Below are positions 6,570-7,600 of a DNA stretch of 7,600 nucleotides, in pieces. The DNA is from Pseudomonadota bacterium (GTDB lineage Bacteria; Pseudomonadota; Alphaproteobacteria; UBA2966; CAIVPW01), in the NCBI GenBank assembly GCA_027625125.1, contig JAQBXG010000080.1:1-7600 (forward strand). Reading direction: 5' to 3'. Made by a program: the position numbers and the translations under genes. The stretch's first letter is position 1, and every line of letters starts with the position of its first letter. The notes below the pieces were generated by a model, which had not been told where the DNA came from, did not search any database, and saw nothing but the letters and a program-made list of their open reading frames with translations.

Positions 6570-7064
6570 TCAAAGCGGCCGCAGCCGCGGCTCCGGCGGC
6601 AGCGACGCGGCCAGCGCCTCGACGGTGCGCCCGGACCCCGGATGCCGCCAGCCCGGCGCGACCTCGGCCAGCGGCAGCAGTACGAACGGCCGCAGATGCA
6701 TGCGGGGATGCGGCAATTCTGGTGGAATCCCGCCGCCCGGCCGCACCAGGCGACCGTAGGCCAGCAGGTCCAGGTCCGCGGTGCGGGCGGCGTTGGGCGT
6801 GCGCCGCTGGCGCCCAAGGGTAGCTTCTACGGCCAGCAGCACGGCCAGCAGATCCTCCGGCGACAGCGCGGTCGCGACCGCGGCGACGCCGTTGACGTAC
6901 CAGGGCTGGGCCGACGGCGGATCCGGGGGGCCGGTCCACCACCGCGAGCGGGCGGAGACGCGAATGCCGCGGGCGTCCAGCTCGTCGAGGGCCGCCGCCA
7001 GCGTCCGCGCCGGTGGACCGTGCAGTTCGCTGTCGAGGTTGGCGCCGAGGCCGATCAGGATCAC
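6570..7064 (-). CDS. folK: 2-amino-4-hydroxy-6-hydroxymethyldihydropteridine pyrophosphokinase (HPPK)
   Basis: FolK transfers pyrophosphate from ATP to 6-hydroxymethyl-7,8-dihydropterin, the step before dihydropteroate synthase in folate synthesis. From the GTG at 7064 the protein has 164 residues, close to the 159 of E. coli. It opens with the family strand [M]ILIGLGANL. It has QPWYVNGVAAV at 53-63, the HPPK signature region TPNAARTADLDLLAYG at 89-104 with magnesium ligands D97 and D99, and HPRMHLRPFVLLPLAEVAP. The signature has A-A-R-T-A-D where G-P-R-T-L-D is usual, but the aspartates and the arginine are kept. An ATG at 7091 would add nine residues (MHCGRRYGQ). Neither start has a strong ribosome binding site; the family start favours GTG. 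It runs toward rpoZ with an 84-nt gap, so it may or may not share its transcript. Confidence 0.92.
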   Translation of the reverse strand: MILIGLGANLDSELHGPPARTLAAALDELDARGIRVSARSRWWTGPPDPPSAQPWYVNGVAAVATALSPEDLLAVLLAVEATLGRQRRTPNAARTADLDLLAYGRLVRPGGGIPPELPHPRMHLRPFVLLPLAEVAPGWRHPGSGRTVEALAASLPPEPRLRPL

Positions 7065-7132
7065 CTGACCGTACCTGCGCCCGCAATGCATTCGGCGGTC
7101 GACCCCGGCGGCGCGAGCCGGTAGGAAGCGCG
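7065..7132. other. Divergent folK-UDG intergenic gap
   Basis: These 68 nt must hold the upstream signals of both divergent genes. The only clear element is the AGGAAG ribosome binding site of the glycosylase gene at 7123-7128. I see no convincing -10/-35 pair on either strand. If folK starts at the ATG at 7091, the gap shrinks to 41 nt. Confidence 0.5.
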
Positions 7133-7600
7133 ATGGCCGTATTCCCCGCCACCCCCGACCCGGATTGCCGGAGGTGTCCGCGCCTTGCGGCGCTGCGCGA
7201 CAGGCTGCGGGCCGAACACCCGGGCTGGCATAACGGGCCGGTGCCGTCGTTCGGCGGCCTGGACGCAAGTTTGCTGGTCGTCGGCCTGGCGCCCGGACGC
7301 GAGGGCGCGAACCGCACCGGCCGGCCGTTCACCGGCGACGGCGCCGGCGACGTGCTGTACCCGGCGTTGCTGCGGCACGGCCTCGCGACCGGCACCTATC
7401 GCGCCGCGCCCGGCGACGGACTGGACCTTGTACGGTGCCGGATCTCGAACGCGGTGCGCTGTCTGCCGCCCGGCAACAAGCCGCTGGCCGCCGAGGCGGC
7501 CGCCTGCCGCGGGTTTCTGGTCGATGAACTCGCGGCGATGGACTCGTTGCGGGTTGTTCTGGCGCTGGGGCGCATCGCCCACGGCGCGGTCGTCGCCGCG
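7133..7600 (+). CDS. Uracil-DNA glycosylase, iron-sulfur family 4/5 type (cut by window edge)
   Basis: Such enzymes remove uracil from DNA to start base excision repair. The open frame runs 156 codons to the window edge without a stop. The ATG at 7133 follows AGGAAG with a 4-nt spacer. Four cysteines sit where the iron-sulfur UDGs place them: C12 and C15 (DCRRCPRL), C110 (SNAVRCLPPGNKP) and C125 (AAACRGF). The uracil-pocket motif is VVGLAPGREGANRTGRPFTG at 49-68, and LALGRIAH at 143-150 is a further conserved strand. The GANRTGR stretch resembles family 5 (UDGb), while GxAPG and GRPFTG recall family 4. The second catalytic motif with its histidine lies beyond the edge. It is the only plus-strand gene here, divergent from folK. 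Confidence 0.9.
   Translation, partial: MAVFPATPDPDCRRCPRLAALRDRLRAEHPGWHNGPVPSFGGLDASLLVVGLAPGREGANRTGRPFTGDGAGDVLYPALLRHGLATGTYRAAPGDGLDLVRCRISNAVRCLPPGNKPLAAEAAACRGFLVDELAAMDSLRVVLALGRIAHGAVVAA

Noticed and set aside
5568..7124. 518-codon plus-strand open frame antisense to rsh, rpoZ and folK
   Set aside because: It crosses three well-supported genes and both intergenic gaps, has no domain or ribosome binding site, and has shadow-like composition.
1..7600. Search by eye for tRNA, rRNA, CRISPR repeats, insertion-sequence ends, attachment sites or a foreign island
   Set aside because: No regularly spaced direct repeats, transposase frames, RNA-gene motifs or composition breaks were seen. 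The whole window is core genes with uniform GC-rich codon use.

Overview
This is a dense, GC-rich housekeeping locus. Its protein sequences and gene order point to an alphaproteobacterium, probably near the Rhodospirillales; the lineage is inferred from motif similarity and synteny, not from a search. Nine genes lie head-to-tail on the minus strand. In transcription order they are folK, rpoZ, rsh (relA/spoT), pdxJ, acpS, lepB, rnc, era and recO, the last cut by the left edge. A tenth gene, a uracil-DNA glycosylase with iron-sulfur cysteines, diverges on the plus strand and is cut by the right edge.

Layout by position: recO 1-308 (partial), era 313-1233, rnc 1230-1925, lepB 1943-2695, acpS 2700-3125, pdxJ 3126-3866, rsh 3876-6020, rpoZ 6075-6485, folK 6570-7064, UDG 7133-7600 (partial). 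From rsh to recO no gap exceeds 17 nt: rsh-pdxJ 9, pdxJ-acpS 0, acpS-lepB 4, lepB-rnc 17, rnc-era a 4-nt overlap, era-recO 4. This indicates one co-transcribed, translationally coupled unit. The larger gaps are folK-rpoZ (84 nt, with a candidate promoter and a 16-bp palindrome), rpoZ-rsh (54 nt, able to form GC hairpins) and folK-UDG (68 nt, divergent). No gene-free stretch reaches 300 bases.

The genes cover growth control (RNA polymerase omega subunit, (p)ppGpp synthetase/hydrolase), cofactor supply (pyridoxine 5'-phosphate, a folate step, holo-acyl carrier protein), protein export (signal peptidase I), RNA processing and ribosome assembly (RNase III, Era) and DNA repair (RecO, uracil-DNA glycosylase). 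Grouping lepB-rnc-era-recO with pdxJ-acpS is an old proteobacterial arrangement, and rpoZ-rsh upstream is the familiar alphaproteobacterial version.

I found no mobile element, CRISPR array, RNA gene or unknown gene system. The points worth a second look are small: era seems to start at CTG in a CTGA overlap with rnc; a perfect palindrome lies in the rpoZ upstream region; a hairpin abuts the rsh start codon; RNase III lacks two secondary acidic residues; Rsh reads QFKD where RXKD is usual; and the UDG mixes family 4 and family 5 motif features.
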